Assembly: GCA_038002745.1 (NCBI GenBank)
Contig: JBBODD010000001.1
Span: 310,001-374,000 of the forward strand
Source of the DNA: Bacillus sp. FSL H8-0547
GTDB taxonomy: Bacteria; Bacillota; Bacilli; Bacillales; Bacillaceae
Length of the DNA: 64,000 nt
Reading direction: 5' to 3'
Positions 34,104 to 42,840 of the stretch are shown here, one piece after another. The translations under genes were made by a program, and so were the position numbers. Under the pieces are notes generated by a model. The model saw only the letters and a list, made by a program, of their open reading frames with translations. It had not been told where the DNA came from and made no database searches. Position 1 is the stretch's first letter, and each line of letters opens with the position of its first letter.

Positions 34104-35477
34104 TTATTTCAGTTTTTTCAGCTCATTGGATACAAACTCAACGTCTGTTCCGACGATCACCTGTACATCTGTTTTCGTCAGCTTGATAACGCCTCTTGCA
34201 CCAGCTTGTTTAAGTGCTTTTTCATCGATTGCTCCTGCGTCCTTCACTTTAAGACGAAGGCGCGTGACACAGTTATCAATCTCTGTCAGATTGTCGCTGC
34301 CGCCAAGACCTGCCATATATTTAGCAGCCATCGCAGCATATTTGTCTCCGCCTGCAGCCGGCTCGTCAATTGCTTCCTCATCTGTCTCATCCTCGCGGCC
34401 AGGCGTTTTCAGATCAAGCTTTTTGATCAGGAAGTAGAACAGGAAGAAATAGATTGCTGCATACACAGCTCCCATGACAAGAAGCAGCCAAGCATTTTTC
34501 GCAGCAGGAGCATTAAAGTTCAGCACATAGTCGATCGCTCCTGCAGAGAATGTGAATCCAAGGTGAATATCAAGCATTTGCGCTATTGCCATAGACGCAC
34601 CTGTTAAAACAGCATGAATCACATACAGCAATGGAGATAAGAACATGAACATAAATTCAATTGGTTCTGTAATACCAGTTAAAAATGATGTAAAAGCAAC
34701 ACCGATCAGCAAACCTGATACAGCTTTCCGGCGCTCCTTCTTAGCAGCCATAATCATAGCAGCTGCAGCTGCAGGAAGGCCGAACATCATGATCGGGAAC
34801 ATACCTGACATGAAAAATCCTGCACTTGGATCACCTGCGAAGAATCGGTTAAGATCACCAGTCGCTCCGTTATATTCACCGAATACAAACCATACCAAAC
34901 TATTTATAAACTGATGAAGTCCTACTGGAATTAAAATTCGGTTTAAGAATCCATAGATGGCTACACCTGCGGCACCTGCCTCAGTTAGCCAGACACCCAC
35001 GTTGTTGATCCCTTCCTGCACAGGACCCCAAAGATAGCCGAATGCAAGAGAAAGAATGAGCATCACGGCAGCCGTAATAATAGGAACAAACCTGCGCCCT
35101 CCAAAAAATGCGAGCCATTCAGGCAATTTTATCTCTGAAAAACGATTATATAAGAGACCCGCTATGATACCTGCTATAATCCCCCCAAGAACGGACAGCT
35201 TAATATCCGGATTGATGACTTCAATCCCCTTCGTTAACACCAGGTAGCCAATTGTACCTGCAAGTGCGGCCGAACCATGCCCATCCTTCGATAAGCCGAT
35301 TGCAACCCCAATGGCAAAGATAAGAGCCAGATTTGCAAAAATGAAATCGCCTGTCTGCGCCAATAACGGAATGCCGAGCAGGTCATCCTGTCCAAGGCGC
35401 AGCATAAGCCCGGCAGCCGGAAGTACGGCGATCGGAAGCTGCAGTGATTTCCCTATTTTCTGTAAAAACCCCAACAT
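34104..35477 (-). CDS. nagP: GlcNAc-specific PTS transporter EIICB, NagP
   Basis: Membrane permease importing GlcNAc as GlcNAc-6-P, 457 residues. The order is EIIC (about 1-350, around ten helices, with GLHQFINSLVWF and GITEPIEFMFMF as substrate-site motifs) then EIIB (about 375-457) with phospho-Cys C403 in DNCVTRLRLKV. This is the glucose/GlcNAc-type permease with no EIIA domain. It is last in the nagA-nagB-nagR-murQ2-nagP operon, 12 bases after the MurQ-like gene, with AAGGGGG upstream. Operon position supports GlcNAc over glucose. Confidence 0.9.
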   Translation of the reverse strand: MLGFLQKIGKSLQLPIAVLPAAGLMLRLGQDDLLGIPLLAQTGDFIFANLALIFAIGVAIGLSKDGHGSAALAGTIGYLVLTKGIEVINPDIKLSVLGGIIAGIIAGLLYNRFSEIKLPEWLAFFGGRRFVPIITAAVMLILSLAFGYLWGPVQEGINNVGVWLTEAGAAGVAIYGFLNRILIPVGLHQFINSLVWFVFGEYNGATGDLNRFFAGDPSAGFFMSGMFPIMMFGLPAAAAAMIMAAKKERRKAVSGLLIGVAFTSFLTGITEPIEFMFMFLSPLLYVIHAVLTGASMAIAQMLDIHLGFTFSAGAIDYVLNFNAPAAKNAWLLLVMGAVYAAIYFFLFYFLIKKLDLKTPGREDETDEEAIDEPAAGGDKYAAMAAKYMAGLGGSDNLTEIDNCVTRLRLKVKDAGAIDEKALKQAGARGVIKLTKTDVQVIVGTDVEFVSNELKKLK

Positions 35478-35489
35478 AATAGTTCCCCC

Positions 35490-36398
35490 TTACTTGTTTT
35501 TATTATCGAAAAAGCGATGAATCGCTTGTTTCAATCTCCCTTGCGCCTCCTGAATATAGAGGCCTGCTTCTTCTTCGGAAGCATGTGTAACCGTCATGAA
35601 AATGGCTTCTTTAAGATTGTACTGTGTTTTTTCCATAGTTAGTCCTGCTGTTTCCTTATCAATGCCTGTCGTTTCCGCCAAAATCATTTCTGCCCGCTTT
35701 TTCAGTTTGCGGTTGATCAGTTTCATATCGACCATTTCGTTTCCATATACTTTCCCAAGCTGTATCATGACACTTGTTGAGATCATGTTTAGAGCCATTT
35801 TTTGAGAAGTTCCCGCTTTTAATCTTGTGGACCCCCGTATGACTTCAGGGCCAGTTCTAAGTTCGATGGCAACATCAGCCAGTTCGGAAATGACTGAGTG
35901 TTCATTGTTGCTGATCGATATTGTACAGGCACCCTTCTGATTCGCATATTCAAGGCCGCTTACAGCAAACGGAGTTGAACCGCTGGCTGTTATGCCGATG
36001 ACACAATCCTGCTCAGCGAGTGAGTGGGATTTCAATTCCTCCCTGATGGCGTTTTCATCGTCTTCAGTCTCCTCAAGCGGCATCCACATCGCTTCATTTC
36101 CGCCGGACACAAGTGCCGTCCATCTGTCTTCCTCTACAGAAAAAGTCGGTCCGAGCTCCACTGCATCAAGCATGCCCACTCTTCCGCTGGTGCCTGCTCC
36201 AATCACAAACACTCTTCCGCCCGTTTTCCATCGTGCGACTATTTCATCAGCCGCTTCAGCAATTTGCGGAAGTGCTTTCTCCACAGCAGCAGATATTGCC
36301 GCGTCCTCCTGGTGCATAAGTTTTGCCATCTCATAGGAAGTCATTTCATCAATGGCAGACGTCCGGATGTTTTTTTGTTCTGTTGCCCGCTTTTTCAT
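35490..36398 (-). CDS. MurQ-like SIS-domain etherase paralogue
   Basis: A 302-residue member of the MurNAc-6-P etherase family. The sugar-phosphate loop GAGTSGRVGMLDAVELGPTF has LGPT where murQ at 14329 has CPPT. The second acidic site reads PLEETEDDEN instead of [10 protein letters not shown]. The key acidic residues are still present, and GITASGSTPFA and IRGSTRLKAGTSQK are intact SIS motifs. The ATG overlaps the nagR stop (ATGA). Being in the nag operon beside a GlcNAc PTS suggests it handles MurNAc-6-P formed by that route or a related phosphosugar; unproven. Confidence 0.85.
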   Translation of the reverse strand: MKKRATEQKNIRTSAIDEMTSYEMAKLMHQEDAAISAAVEKALPQIAEAADEIVARWKTGGRVFVIGAGTSGRVGMLDAVELGPTFSVEEDRWTALVSGGNEAMWMPLEETEDDENAIREELKSHSLAEQDCVIGITASGSTPFAVSGLEYANQKGACTISISNNEHSVISELADVAIELRTGPEVIRGSTRLKAGTSQKMALNMISTSVMIQLGKVYGNEMVDMKLINRKLKKRAEMILAETTGIDKETAGLTMEKTQYNLKEAIFMTVTHASEEEAGLYIQEAQGRLKQAIHRFFDNKNK

Positions 36399-37123
36399 GA
36401 CAATCGCTGCATATCAATTGTGAATTTATAACGGTCCGCCCGGTAAACAGACTTTACAACTTCTAGCGGTTTATTTGATTCAAGCGTGCTTCTCCGCTCG
36501 ATCATCAGGACCGGGGCACCTTCTTCAACCTGGAGCATTTCCGCTTCTGTTCTTCTGGCAATAGAGGCCTCAAGAACCTGTCGTCCATGGTGAATCTTCA
36601 GGCCCAGTTTATTTTCCACGTATTCATAGATAGAAGATTGAGCGATTTTTTCGGTCAAATCAGGTGCCGTTTCTTTTGAAATGTACAGCATTTCATAGGC
36701 CATCGGCAGCTGGTCTGCAAGCCGGATCCGTTTTAATTCAAAAAGGGACGTTCCCGCTTCCACCTCGAGCTTAGAAGCAAGGTCATGACTTGCAGGCACT
36801 TCCTTAAAGCTGATGACCCGCGTACTTGGTTCAAGGCCGCGTGACCTCATATCCTCAGAAAAACTGGTCAGGCCTTGAAGCGGCTGTTCAATTTTCTGGT
36901 GGGCGACAAACGTTCCCTTCCCTCTCTGTCTGTAAAGGAAGCCGTCATTTACAAGGTTTGAAAGAGCTTGCCTGACAGTCATTCTGCTGATTCCGTACGT
37001 TTCCGCATATTCTCTTTCAGATGGAATCATCTGGCCTGGTGTCAGCTCTTGATTTTGTATTGCTTCTTTGATGGCTTCTTCGAGCTGATAGTAGATTGGC
37101 AGGGGTGAGTTCTTTTGAATCAT
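36395..37123 (-). CDS. nagR: GntR/HutC-family repressor NagR (YvoA)
   Basis: A 242-residue regulator with an N-terminal GntR winged helix (about 1-75; YGISRMTVRQALSNLVNDG is the HTH and RQRGKGTFVA the wing) and a C-terminal UTRA effector domain (about 95-240). NagR of Bacillus is released by GlcN-6-P or GlcNAc-6-P. It lies inside the operon with ATGA overlaps on both sides (37120-37123 and 36395-36398). The candidate operator is at 39107-39124. Confidence 0.92.
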   Translation of the reverse strand: MIQKNSPLPIYYQLEEAIKEAIQNQELTPGQMIPSEREYAETYGISRMTVRQALSNLVNDGFLYRQRGKGTFVAHQKIEQPLQGLTSFSEDMRSRGLEPSTRVISFKEVPASHDLASKLEVEAGTSLFELKRIRLADQLPMAYEMLYISKETAPDLTEKIAQSSIYEYVENKLGLKIHHGRQVLEASIARRTEAEMLQVEEGAPVLMIERRSTLESNKPLEVVKSVYRADRYKFTIDMQRLS

Positions 37124-37875
37124 CTGGCAAACATCTTCCTTTCTTCCGGCTGAAGCTTCGAAAGTGCATCCCTGTCTGCAATAATTACGGCATTCGGGTG
37201 ATTTCTGAGGACAGTCGCCGGAATTTCTTCAGATACATCTGCATGAAAAAGATCATTTAATATGGCTGCTTTTTGAACACCTGATGCAAGAAGAAGAATT
37301 TTTTTGCTTCTCATGATTGAAGCGATTCCCATCGTCACCGCATGTTTCGGCACATCCTCAATCGTGTTAAAATACCTTGCATTTGCCTGACGGGTTGATT
37401 CTTCCAGTTTTACAAGGTGGGTGTTTGATTCAAATGAACTGCCTGGTTCATTAAACCCGATGTGCCCGTTTTGACCGATCCCCAAAAGCTGCAGGTCAAT
37501 GCCCCCGCTTTCGATGATCAGCCTGTCGTAATCTCTGCACTCATTCTCTAAATCTGATGCTTCTCCGTCAGGAAGGTGTGTATTTTCATCAGAGACATTG
37601 ACGCTGTCAAAAAAGTGCTTTTTCATGTAAGTATGATAGCTGTTTTCATCATCTTTATGGAGACCGGCATATTCATCCAGATTAAAGGTTTTTACTTCAG
37701 AGTAATCCGTTCCGTTCTCCTGATGGTCAAGGATCAGCTGCTGATAGGTGCCTAAAACTGTTCCGCCCGTTGCAAGTCCTAGCACTGAGTTTTTTTTGGA
37801 CCGGACCTGCTCTGAGATCATTCTTGAAGCAAGCATGCTCATTTCCTTGTAATCCTTCGCTTCAATCAGCTTCAT
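37120..37875 (-). CDS. nagB: Glucosamine-6-phosphate deaminase NagB
   Basis: Cytoplasmic enzyme converting GlcN-6-P to fructose-6-P and ammonia, 251 residues, typical length. Motifs: LGLATGGTVLGTYQQL (phosphate loop), FNLDEYAGL (catalytic Asp) and LLGIGQNGHIGFNEPGSSF. It overlaps nagA by four bases (37872-37875) and nagR by four bases, so it is translationally coupled to both. Confidence 0.95.
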   Translation of the reverse strand: MKLIEAKDYKEMSMLASRMISEQVRSKKNSVLGLATGGTVLGTYQQLILDHQENGTDYSEVKTFNLDEYAGLHKDDENSYHTYMKKHFFDSVNVSDENTHLPDGEASDLENECRDYDRLIIESGGIDLQLLGIGQNGHIGFNEPGSSFESNTHLVKLEESTRQANARYFNTIEDVPKHAVTMGIASIMRSKKILLLASGVQKAAILNDLFHADVSEEIPATVLRNHPNAVIIADRDALSKLQPEERKMFAR

Positions 37876-39056
37876 TTGTCAGCACTCCCTGTAAAAGATA
37901 TCGTTCCTCTGCAGATCGTCATCATCACATTCAATTGGTCATCGAGCACGGCAATGTCTGCATCTTTTCCCTTCTCAAGGCTGCCTTTTCTGTCGTAGAC
38001 CCCAATTTGTTTAGCAGGATTAACAGATGACATCGTGACAGCATCCTGAAGGGAGCACCCCGTGAATGACATCATGTTGACTACCGCATCTCTGAATGTA
38101 AGAATACTTCCTGCAAGTGTCCCATCAGCGAGTGTCGCCCGCTCCCCGTCAACTGTTACTTCCTGTCCGCCAAGATCGTAAGTGCCTGGACCGAGCCCTT
38201 TGGCACGCATAGCATCAGTTATAAGAATGGCCCTTTCACTGCCTTTCATCCTATAAGCAAACTTGACCATTTCAGGTGCAATATGAATGCCGTCGACAAT
38301 CATTTCCGTTATCACTTCATCCTTCATCAGAACAGCTCCTGCAGTGCCTGCGTCGCGGTGGTGAATCCCTCTCATTCCGTTAAAAAGATGTGTCGCATGA
38401 TGGACACCGCTTGCAATCGCCGTCTCCACTTCCTGATAAACAGCATCACTGTGGCCGATAGACGGGACGATGGACAAACTCTTTAAATGGCCGGCAAGCG
38501 CATACCCGCCTTCGCGCTCCGGTGCCAGTGTCACAAGTTTAATGCTTCCGCCTGACTCTTCATGCCACCTGTCAAAAAGGTCAATTGAGGGTTCAATAAT
38601 ATTTCCTGGTGCCTGAGCCCCTGCCCGTTTCGGATTTAAAAATGGACCTTCAAGATGGATGCCAAGGATCTCTGCACCGGTTTGATTTTTTTCTTTTAAG
38701 TATGCGGCCGCATTGACAAGAGCTTCAGAAATTTGTTCTTTACTTGAAGTCATTGTAGTTGCCAGAAAACTTGTTGTTCCTTCAAGTGGAAGCTTTGAAG
38801 TCATTATTTGCAGCGCTTCTAAAGAAGCGTCCATCACATCCGCACCGTGTGCTCCGTGGATATGGAGATCAATAAAGCCCGGAACGACTCTTGCAGCGTG
38901 GTTTAAATCAATTACGCGCTCAAATCCGCTCTGCTCCTGATAATCCTCCATCATCCCGACTTGTGTTATTTTTTCATCTTCTATTAAAACGTACCCACTC
39001 TCAATAATGGATTCGCCAGTATAAATTTCAGCGTTCAATAAGCATATTTCTGCCAT
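37872..39056 (-). CDS. nagA: N-acetylglucosamine-6-phosphate deacetylase NagA
   Basis: Amidohydrolase producing GlcN-6-P and acetate from GlcNAc-6-P, 394 residues. Metal and catalytic motifs: FIDLHIHGAHGADVMD, LEGPFLNPKRAGA (metal-binding Glu), SIGHSDA, THLFNGM and ILITDAMRAKG (catalytic Asp). AAGGAG is eight bases before the ATG at 39056; an ATG immediately before it (39059) is also possible. First gene of the operon. Confidence 0.94.
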   Translation of the reverse strand: MAEICLLNAEIYTGESIIESGYVLIEDEKITQVGMMEDYQEQSGFERVIDLNHAARVVPGFIDLHIHGAHGADVMDASLEALQIMTSKLPLEGTTSFLATTMTSSKEQISEALVNAAAYLKEKNQTGAEILGIHLEGPFLNPKRAGAQAPGNIIEPSIDLFDRWHEESGGSIKLVTLAPEREGGYALAGHLKSLSIVPSIGHSDAVYQEVETAIASGVHHATHLFNGMRGIHHRDAGTAGAVLMKDEVITEMIVDGIHIAPEMVKFAYRMKGSERAILITDAMRAKGLGPGTYDLGGQEVTVDGERATLADGTLAGSILTFRDAVVNMMSFTGCSLQDAVTMSSVNPAKQIGVYDRKGSLEKGKDADIAVLDDQLNVMMTICRGTISFTGSADK

Positions 39057-39069
39057 CATTACAGCTCCT

Positions 39070-39083
39070 TGCATCCGTTTTCA
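39070..39083 (-). promoter_or_regulatory. cre-like site in the nagA leader
   Basis: The minus strand reads TGAAAACGGATGCA, matching the core of the CcpA cre consensus. It lies between the -10 (39089-39094) and the ribosome site of nagA, where CcpA could block elongation. Confidence 0.5.
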
Positions 39084-39088
39084 CACAT

Positions 39089-39124
39089 ACTATAACATCT
39101 ATTCAACTAGTTGTCTATACCAGT
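39089..39124 (-). promoter_or_regulatory. nagA promoter overlapping a NagR (dre-like) box
   Basis: Minus-strand ACTGGTATAGACAACTAG (39107-39124) is close to the NagR/DasR-type dre consensus (A-TGGTCTAGACCA-T). Within it TAGACA serves as -35, and TATAGT at 39089-39094 as -10, with a 17-base spacer. Repressor binding would therefore cover the -35. Confidence 0.65.
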
Positions 39125-39258
39125 TTGAATCAGTATTTTTTAAATCATTCCCGTATACCTGCTTCCCTGTAACAGTAACGTGCTGCCAATAAGAACAAAC
39201 GAAATTTACCCGTCATCAAAAGGTAAAATATGCTAAAATTAATGTAAGGAGGTCTGTC

Positions 39259-39683
39259 ATGACGTTTAAAGTAAAACGGAACCCAATCCTTGTATGTATC
39301 GTCGTTTTTTTAATTGTTTTCCCGTTTTTTCTTCTGTATCAGGGTGAACCCGCACCACCTCTTGTTTTTCCTTTTTTAATTGCAGCCTTTCTTGCACATG
39401 CTCTTCTTAACTCTTATTTTTCATCGCCGATCAGAAACTGAAAATTGTATTCGGACTCATCAGAAAAGAAATTTTTATTAGAGACATTAAAGAAGTGCAC
39501 TATTCGATGAATCCACTATCTTCTCCGGCCTGGACATTCAAGCGCCTGAAAATCGTGTACACAGGTTCTTTTTCATCCAGCCGCCCTGCCTATTCAAAAT
39601 TTGCGCTTGTTTCGCTGCCAAAAGATGAAAAGCTTTTCTTCAGGGAACTGTCCGCAGTTAATCCGTCTGTTTCCACCCCATAA
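39259..39683 (+). pseudogene. PH-domain membrane protein gene (YyaB-like) with frameshift
   Basis: ATG 39259 has AAGGAGG upstream. The first frame gives two membrane helices (about residues 9-26 and 33-50) and stops at 39441. The frame that continues the homology starts near 39414 and includes IADQKLKIVFGLIRKEIFIRDIKEV and MNPLSSPAWTFKRLKIVYTG, with an FALVSLPKDEKLFFRELSAVNPS end. These are hallmark segments of the bacterial PH domain fused to two helices. Adding one T to the T5 run near 39417 joins the two into 141 residues. Either a genuine loss of function or a sequencing error. Confidence 0.75.
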
Positions 39684-39737
39684 ATGCCTCCCTCATAGCG
39701 GGAGGCATTTGCGTGTCAGCCAACACTCCACTTTCAT

Positions 39738-39763
39738 GTTTCAAGATAAGAAAATGAAGGAAT
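39738..39763 (+). promoter_or_regulatory. Possible sigma-B-type promoter of ydaG
   Basis: GTTTCA at 39738-39743, then 14 bases, then AGGAAT at 39758-39763, similar to the GTTTAA-N14-GGGTAT general-stress consensus. It lies about 35 bases before the ATG. Match is partial. Confidence 0.35.
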
Positions 39764-39796
39764 ACATACATTAATACGTATAAAGGAGATGTTACC

Positions 39797-40219
39797 ATGG
39801 ACAAGCAGACACTGAATCAAGAGGTCCTTCAGGTACTTGAAAAACACAAAGTAGGGACACTGTCTACCGTAGTGGACAATAAACCCCACTCCCGCTATAT
39901 GACCTTTTCCAATGATGAACTTATGCTCTATACTCCGACTAATGTTCACACGCACAAAGCAGAGGAAATTGATAAAAATCCGAATGTACATATCCTGCTG
40001 GGCTATGAAGGCGAAGGATACGGGGACTCCTATGTAGAGTTTGAGGGAACAGCGGAAATCAGCAGCGACCAGGAACTGAAAGACCGGATCTGGAATGAGC
40101 ATATGAAAAATTGGTTCAAGGGTCCTGATGACCCGGACTATATTGTTCTTGCCATTAAACCGAACAAAATCCGCCTGATGAACAGCGGACAGAAAACACC
40201 TCAGACACTGGATGTCTGA
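39797..40219 (+). CDS. ydaG: General stress protein 26-like FMN-binding split-barrel protein (YdaG)
   Basis: A 140-residue protein of the pyridoxamine-5'-phosphate oxidase-like split-barrel fold. GTLSTVVDNKPHSRYMTFSNDELMLYTPT is the flavin-binding strand region, and VEFEGTAEISSDQELKD the downstream part. The length and sequence match B. subtilis YdaG, a sigma-B-controlled stress protein of uncertain reaction. AAAGGAGATG upstream of the ATG is clear. The promoter region has a partial sigma-B-like match. Confidence 0.85.
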   Translation: MDKQTLNQEVLQVLEKHKVGTLSTVVDNKPHSRYMTFSNDELMLYTPTNVHTHKAEEIDKNPNVHILLGYEGEGYGDSYVEFEGTAEISSDQELKDRIWNEHMKNWFKGPDDPDYIVLAIKPNKIRLMNSGQKTPQTLDV

Positions 40220-40298
40220 TCCGCTTATGCCAATTCCTTGTTTTCACCCGGCTGTCGTGAGAAAATAGGGGACGAAAGAACGCATAAAGGGTGATTTC

Positions 40299-40532
40299 AT
40301 GTACTATGTGGTAGTTGATATAGGCTGCTCCGACTGCGGAGAGGCTTCAAACGTAGTTGGTGTCTTTACAGAGGAAGATAAAGCGCGCACAGCATTAGAG
40401 CATTATAAAAAAGCAAACAAGCTTGACTTGTATGGCGACGACCACCAGTTTTTAATTTACGGGGTTAAGGAACTGAACCATATCCACAATGACAGCTTTG
40501 ACCATTGTATTTATGACAGTCAAGAAGAATAG
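40299..40532 (+). CDS. Small cytoplasmic protein (77 residues), DUF7336-like
   Basis: A small acidic protein starting YYVVVDIGCSDCGEASNVVGVFTEEDKARTALE, a beta strand followed by a C-x-x-C pair and a helix. It ends IYGVKELNHIHNDSFDHCIYDSQEE. The pattern resembles short DUF7336 proteins; the cysteine pair may bind metal or be redox-active, which is speculation. Ribosome site AAAGGGTGA precedes the ATG. Followed by its own terminator. Confidence 0.7.
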   Translation: MYYVVVDIGCSDCGEASNVVGVFTEEDKARTALEHYKKANKLDLYGDDHQFLIYGVKELNHIHNDSFDHCIYDSQEE

Positions 40533-40536
40533 CATC

Positions 40537-40564
40537 CGGCGCCTGTACTGGCGCCGTTTTTTTT
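40537..40564 (+). terminator. Terminator of the 77-residue gene
   Basis: Stem CGGCGCC / GGCGCCG with loop TGTACT followed by TTTTTTTT. Confidence 0.85.
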
Positions 40565-40674
40565 AGTAAGCAACTCCTTCCAATTCGAGCAAAACGGTTG
40601 ATGCTTTTGCCGCAGTCCAGTAAAATAGATAATTGTGTTTTACGTACGGACTACTATATAGGAAGGAGATCAGT

Positions 40675-41178
40675 ATGTATCAATCTGTACTTACTGGCGA
40701 AAATCAGGCACCTGTGGATGCGGAAGAACTGCAGTTTCAGCTCTTTAGAATGCAGGATAATCTCAAGGAAATAGCCAAGAGGTGGAAAGTTGTCGGAATT
40801 GATCAGACGAAAGAAGACAAATGGGTCGTTGTTTATGCACAAAATGACGGTGATTCATGCAAAGTGATGCTGAACGATTGCGAAACAGCCTATAGGGGGA
40901 AATGGGATTTTTCCATTCATGCCACCTATTCAGACGATCATGCCATTCATATTGGCGACATTAAAGGACCTGCCAACAAAGGCTACGGATCAATTTGCAT
41001 GAATTATTTAAAAGAAATCGCAAAAGACCAGAACATCCCGACTATTACCGGAGATATCGCCAAGAGAGACTGGGATCATGTCGACCGTCTTGTGCACTTT
41101 TATGAAAAGCACGACTTTAAAGTAAACATTGATTATGAAGAGCAGGCAGGAGAAATTGAATGGAATGCAATGCAGTAG
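40675..41178 (+). CDS. GNAT-like protein
   Basis: A 167-residue soluble protein. The C-terminal half has the GNAT acetyl-CoA loop-like KGPANKGYGSICMNYLKEIAKD, then RDWDHVDRLVHFYEKHDFKV, matching the terminal helix and strand of the GNAT fold. The N-terminal half is less typical (helix, then WVVVYAQNDGDSCKVML). The ATG at 40675 has AAGGAGAT at good spacing; a GTG at 40633 is unlikely. Acetyltransferase activity is plausible but unproven. Confidence 0.6.
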   Translation: MYQSVLTGENQAPVDAEELQFQLFRMQDNLKEIAKRWKVVGIDQTKEDKWVVVYAQNDGDSCKVMLNDCETAYRGKWDFSIHATYSDDHAIHIGDIKGPANKGYGSICMNYLKEIAKDQNIPTITGDIAKRDWDHVDRLVHFYEKHDFKVNIDYEEQAGEIEWNAMQ

Positions 41179-41206
41179 AAGCAGCTATACAGCTGCTTCT
41201 TTTTTT
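41178..41206 (+). terminator. Terminator of the GNAT-like gene
   Basis: Stem GAAGCAGCT / AGCTGCTTC with a short loop, followed by TTTTTTT; the stem begins at the stop codon. Confidence 0.85.
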
Positions 41207-41348
41207 ACGCAAGTTTACATTTTCCTTTTCTAAAAAATTCTAAAAAATACGATTACAGTAAGTAAGATAAGGGTATGTACAACTAGCGCATTTTTTCCTG
41301 TTTACCATAATCACTCATACCATTCAGAAAGGAGACTTGGAGCATCTT

Positions 41349-42128
41349 ATGAAAAAACAAGTTTATCTTATGATCCTTGTTCTATTAACAGGTGTTTTTT
41401 TATCAGCCTGTGCCGAGAAAGAAAAGTTGTCAGACGGAACAGAATTGATTGACAAGGATGAATTCGTCTTTGCTGCATCAGGTGAATTCAAACCCTTCAG
41501 CTATGTGAAGGATGATATGACAATGACCGGGTTTGATGTCGCCGTCGGAGAAGCGATTGCCAAGGAGCTTGGACTGAAGCCAGTTCAAAAACGGATTAAA
41601 TTCAAAGGGATTGTTGAAGGTGTTAAAACCGGCCGGGCCGACGCCGCTGTGGCAAGCCACACCATCAATGACCAGCGGGCAAAGCACGTGTCCTTTTCCA
41701 CACCCTACTACTATTCAGGACCTCAAATTTTCACGCGCACAGACAGCAGCATCAAAACAGTTGAAGATCTCAAAGGAAAAGAAGTCGCTGTAGCCAAAGG
41801 CTCTACATATGCTGCAACCGCAGAGAAATATACAAACAACATAAAGATGTACGACAGCGATATCACTGCCCTCAAAGCACTGAGTACAGGCCGCCACGAC
41901 GCGGTGATCACGGATTTTGTAACAGGAAAAAGTGCAGCCAAAGGCGGATTTGAAATTACCGGACAGCAGCTGATTGAACGAAGTGAACAGGCTGTTGTCA
42001 TTCCGCAGGACAACCCCGAACTCTTGAAACGTGTTAATGAAGCGCTCGAAAATCTGCGCAAAGACGGAACACTTAAAAAAATCAGCATTGAGTATTTTGG
42101 AGAAGACATTACAGTAAAACCGGAATAA
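41349..42128 (+). CDS. Polar amino-acid ABC transporter, substrate-binding lipoprotein
   Basis: A 259-residue extracellular binding protein (SBP_bac_3). The lipobox LSAC at about residues 17-20 anchors it. FVFAASGEFKPFSYVKDDMTMTGFDVAVGEAI is the ligand-site region, and VKTGRADAAVASHTINDQRAKHVSFSTPYYYSG the conserved hinge/ligand segment. It leads a three-gene operon with permease and ATPase; the ligand may be cystine, arginine or another polar amino acid. The ATG at 41349 has GGAG seven bases upstream; a TTG at 41337 is unlikely. Confidence 0.9.
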   Translation: MKKQVYLMILVLLTGVFLSACAEKEKLSDGTELIDKDEFVFAASGEFKPFSYVKDDMTMTGFDVAVGEAIAKELGLKPVQKRIKFKGIVEGVKTGRADAAVASHTINDQRAKHVSFSTPYYYSGPQIFTRTDSSIKTVEDLKGKEVAVAKGSTYAATAEKYTNNIKMYDSDITALKALSTGRHDAVITDFVTGKSAAKGGFEITGQQLIERSEQAVVIPQDNPELLKRVNEALENLRKDGTLKKISIEYFGEDITVKPE

Positions 42129-42148
42129 TCACTGCCTGTACAGAAAGG

Positions 42149-42826
42149 ATGCTGTTTATATTGCCCAGCTTTTCACATTTTTTTGATTCACTCATAGCCA
42201 GCAGAGGTGTATTTTTTGATGCAATGCTCGTCACTCTTCAACTGACGGTTGTGTCTATCTTAATTGGAATTATCATCGGCCTCTTTTTCGCATTGCTGAA
42301 AATATCCAAACTGAAGGTTCTCGGCTGGATTTCAGATGCTTATATCTACCTTGTCCGAGGTACACCATTGATCGTTCAGATTTTCATCCTGTACTTCGGT
42401 TTCAGCGGATTGTTTCTCATCCCTGACTTCTGGGCTGCATCACTTGCTCTCGCCTTCCACAATGGTGCTTATATTGCCGAAATTTTCAGAGGCACCATCC
42501 AGTCCATAGACAAAGGTCAAATGGAAGCAGGCCGTTCTCTCGGAATGACCAGAGCTCTGACAATGAGGCGGATCATCATGCCGCAGGCGTTCAGACGCGC
42601 CCTGCCTCCGCTTGGAAACCAGATGATTATCGGCTTGAAGGATTCTTCTCTGGCAGCCTTTATTTCCATCAATGAATTATTTAACGTGGCGACCACACTC
42701 GGTTCAAACAACTTTGATGAGATGACATTCCTGCTCATTGTTGCCGTTTACTACTTAATACTAGTTGCAATACTGACACTCGTTGTAAATGGACTTGAAA
42801 AGAAAATGTCCATCAGTGACCGCTAA
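42149..42826 (+). CDS. Polar amino-acid ABC transporter, permease
   Basis: A 225-residue HisM/GlnP-type permease with about five membrane helices. [23 protein letters not shown] is the first core helix and [15 protein letters not shown] the signature after it. The EAA loop [28 protein letters not shown] is complete. The ATG at 42149 sits directly against the AAAGG ribosome site; a TTG at 42161 ([10 protein letters not shown]) has longer but usable spacing and may be the true start. Confidence 0.9.
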   Translation: MLFILPSFSHFFDSLIASRGVFFDAMLVTLQLTVVSILIGIIIGLFFALLKISKLKVLGWISDAYIYLVRGTPLIVQIFILYFGFSGLFLIPDFWAASLALAFHNGAYIAEIFRGTIQSIDKGQMEAGRSLGMTRALTMRRIIMPQAFRRALPPLGNQMIIGLKDSSLAAFISINELFNVATTLGSNNFDEMTFLLIVAVYYLILVAILTLVVNGLEKKMSISDR

Positions 42827-42840
42827 AGGAGGGAATCTTT

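Noticed and set aside
39495-39683. A separate small gene starting at ATG 39495.
   Set aside because: It has no ribosome site, and its product is the C-terminal half of the PH-domain protein; a frameshift explains it better.
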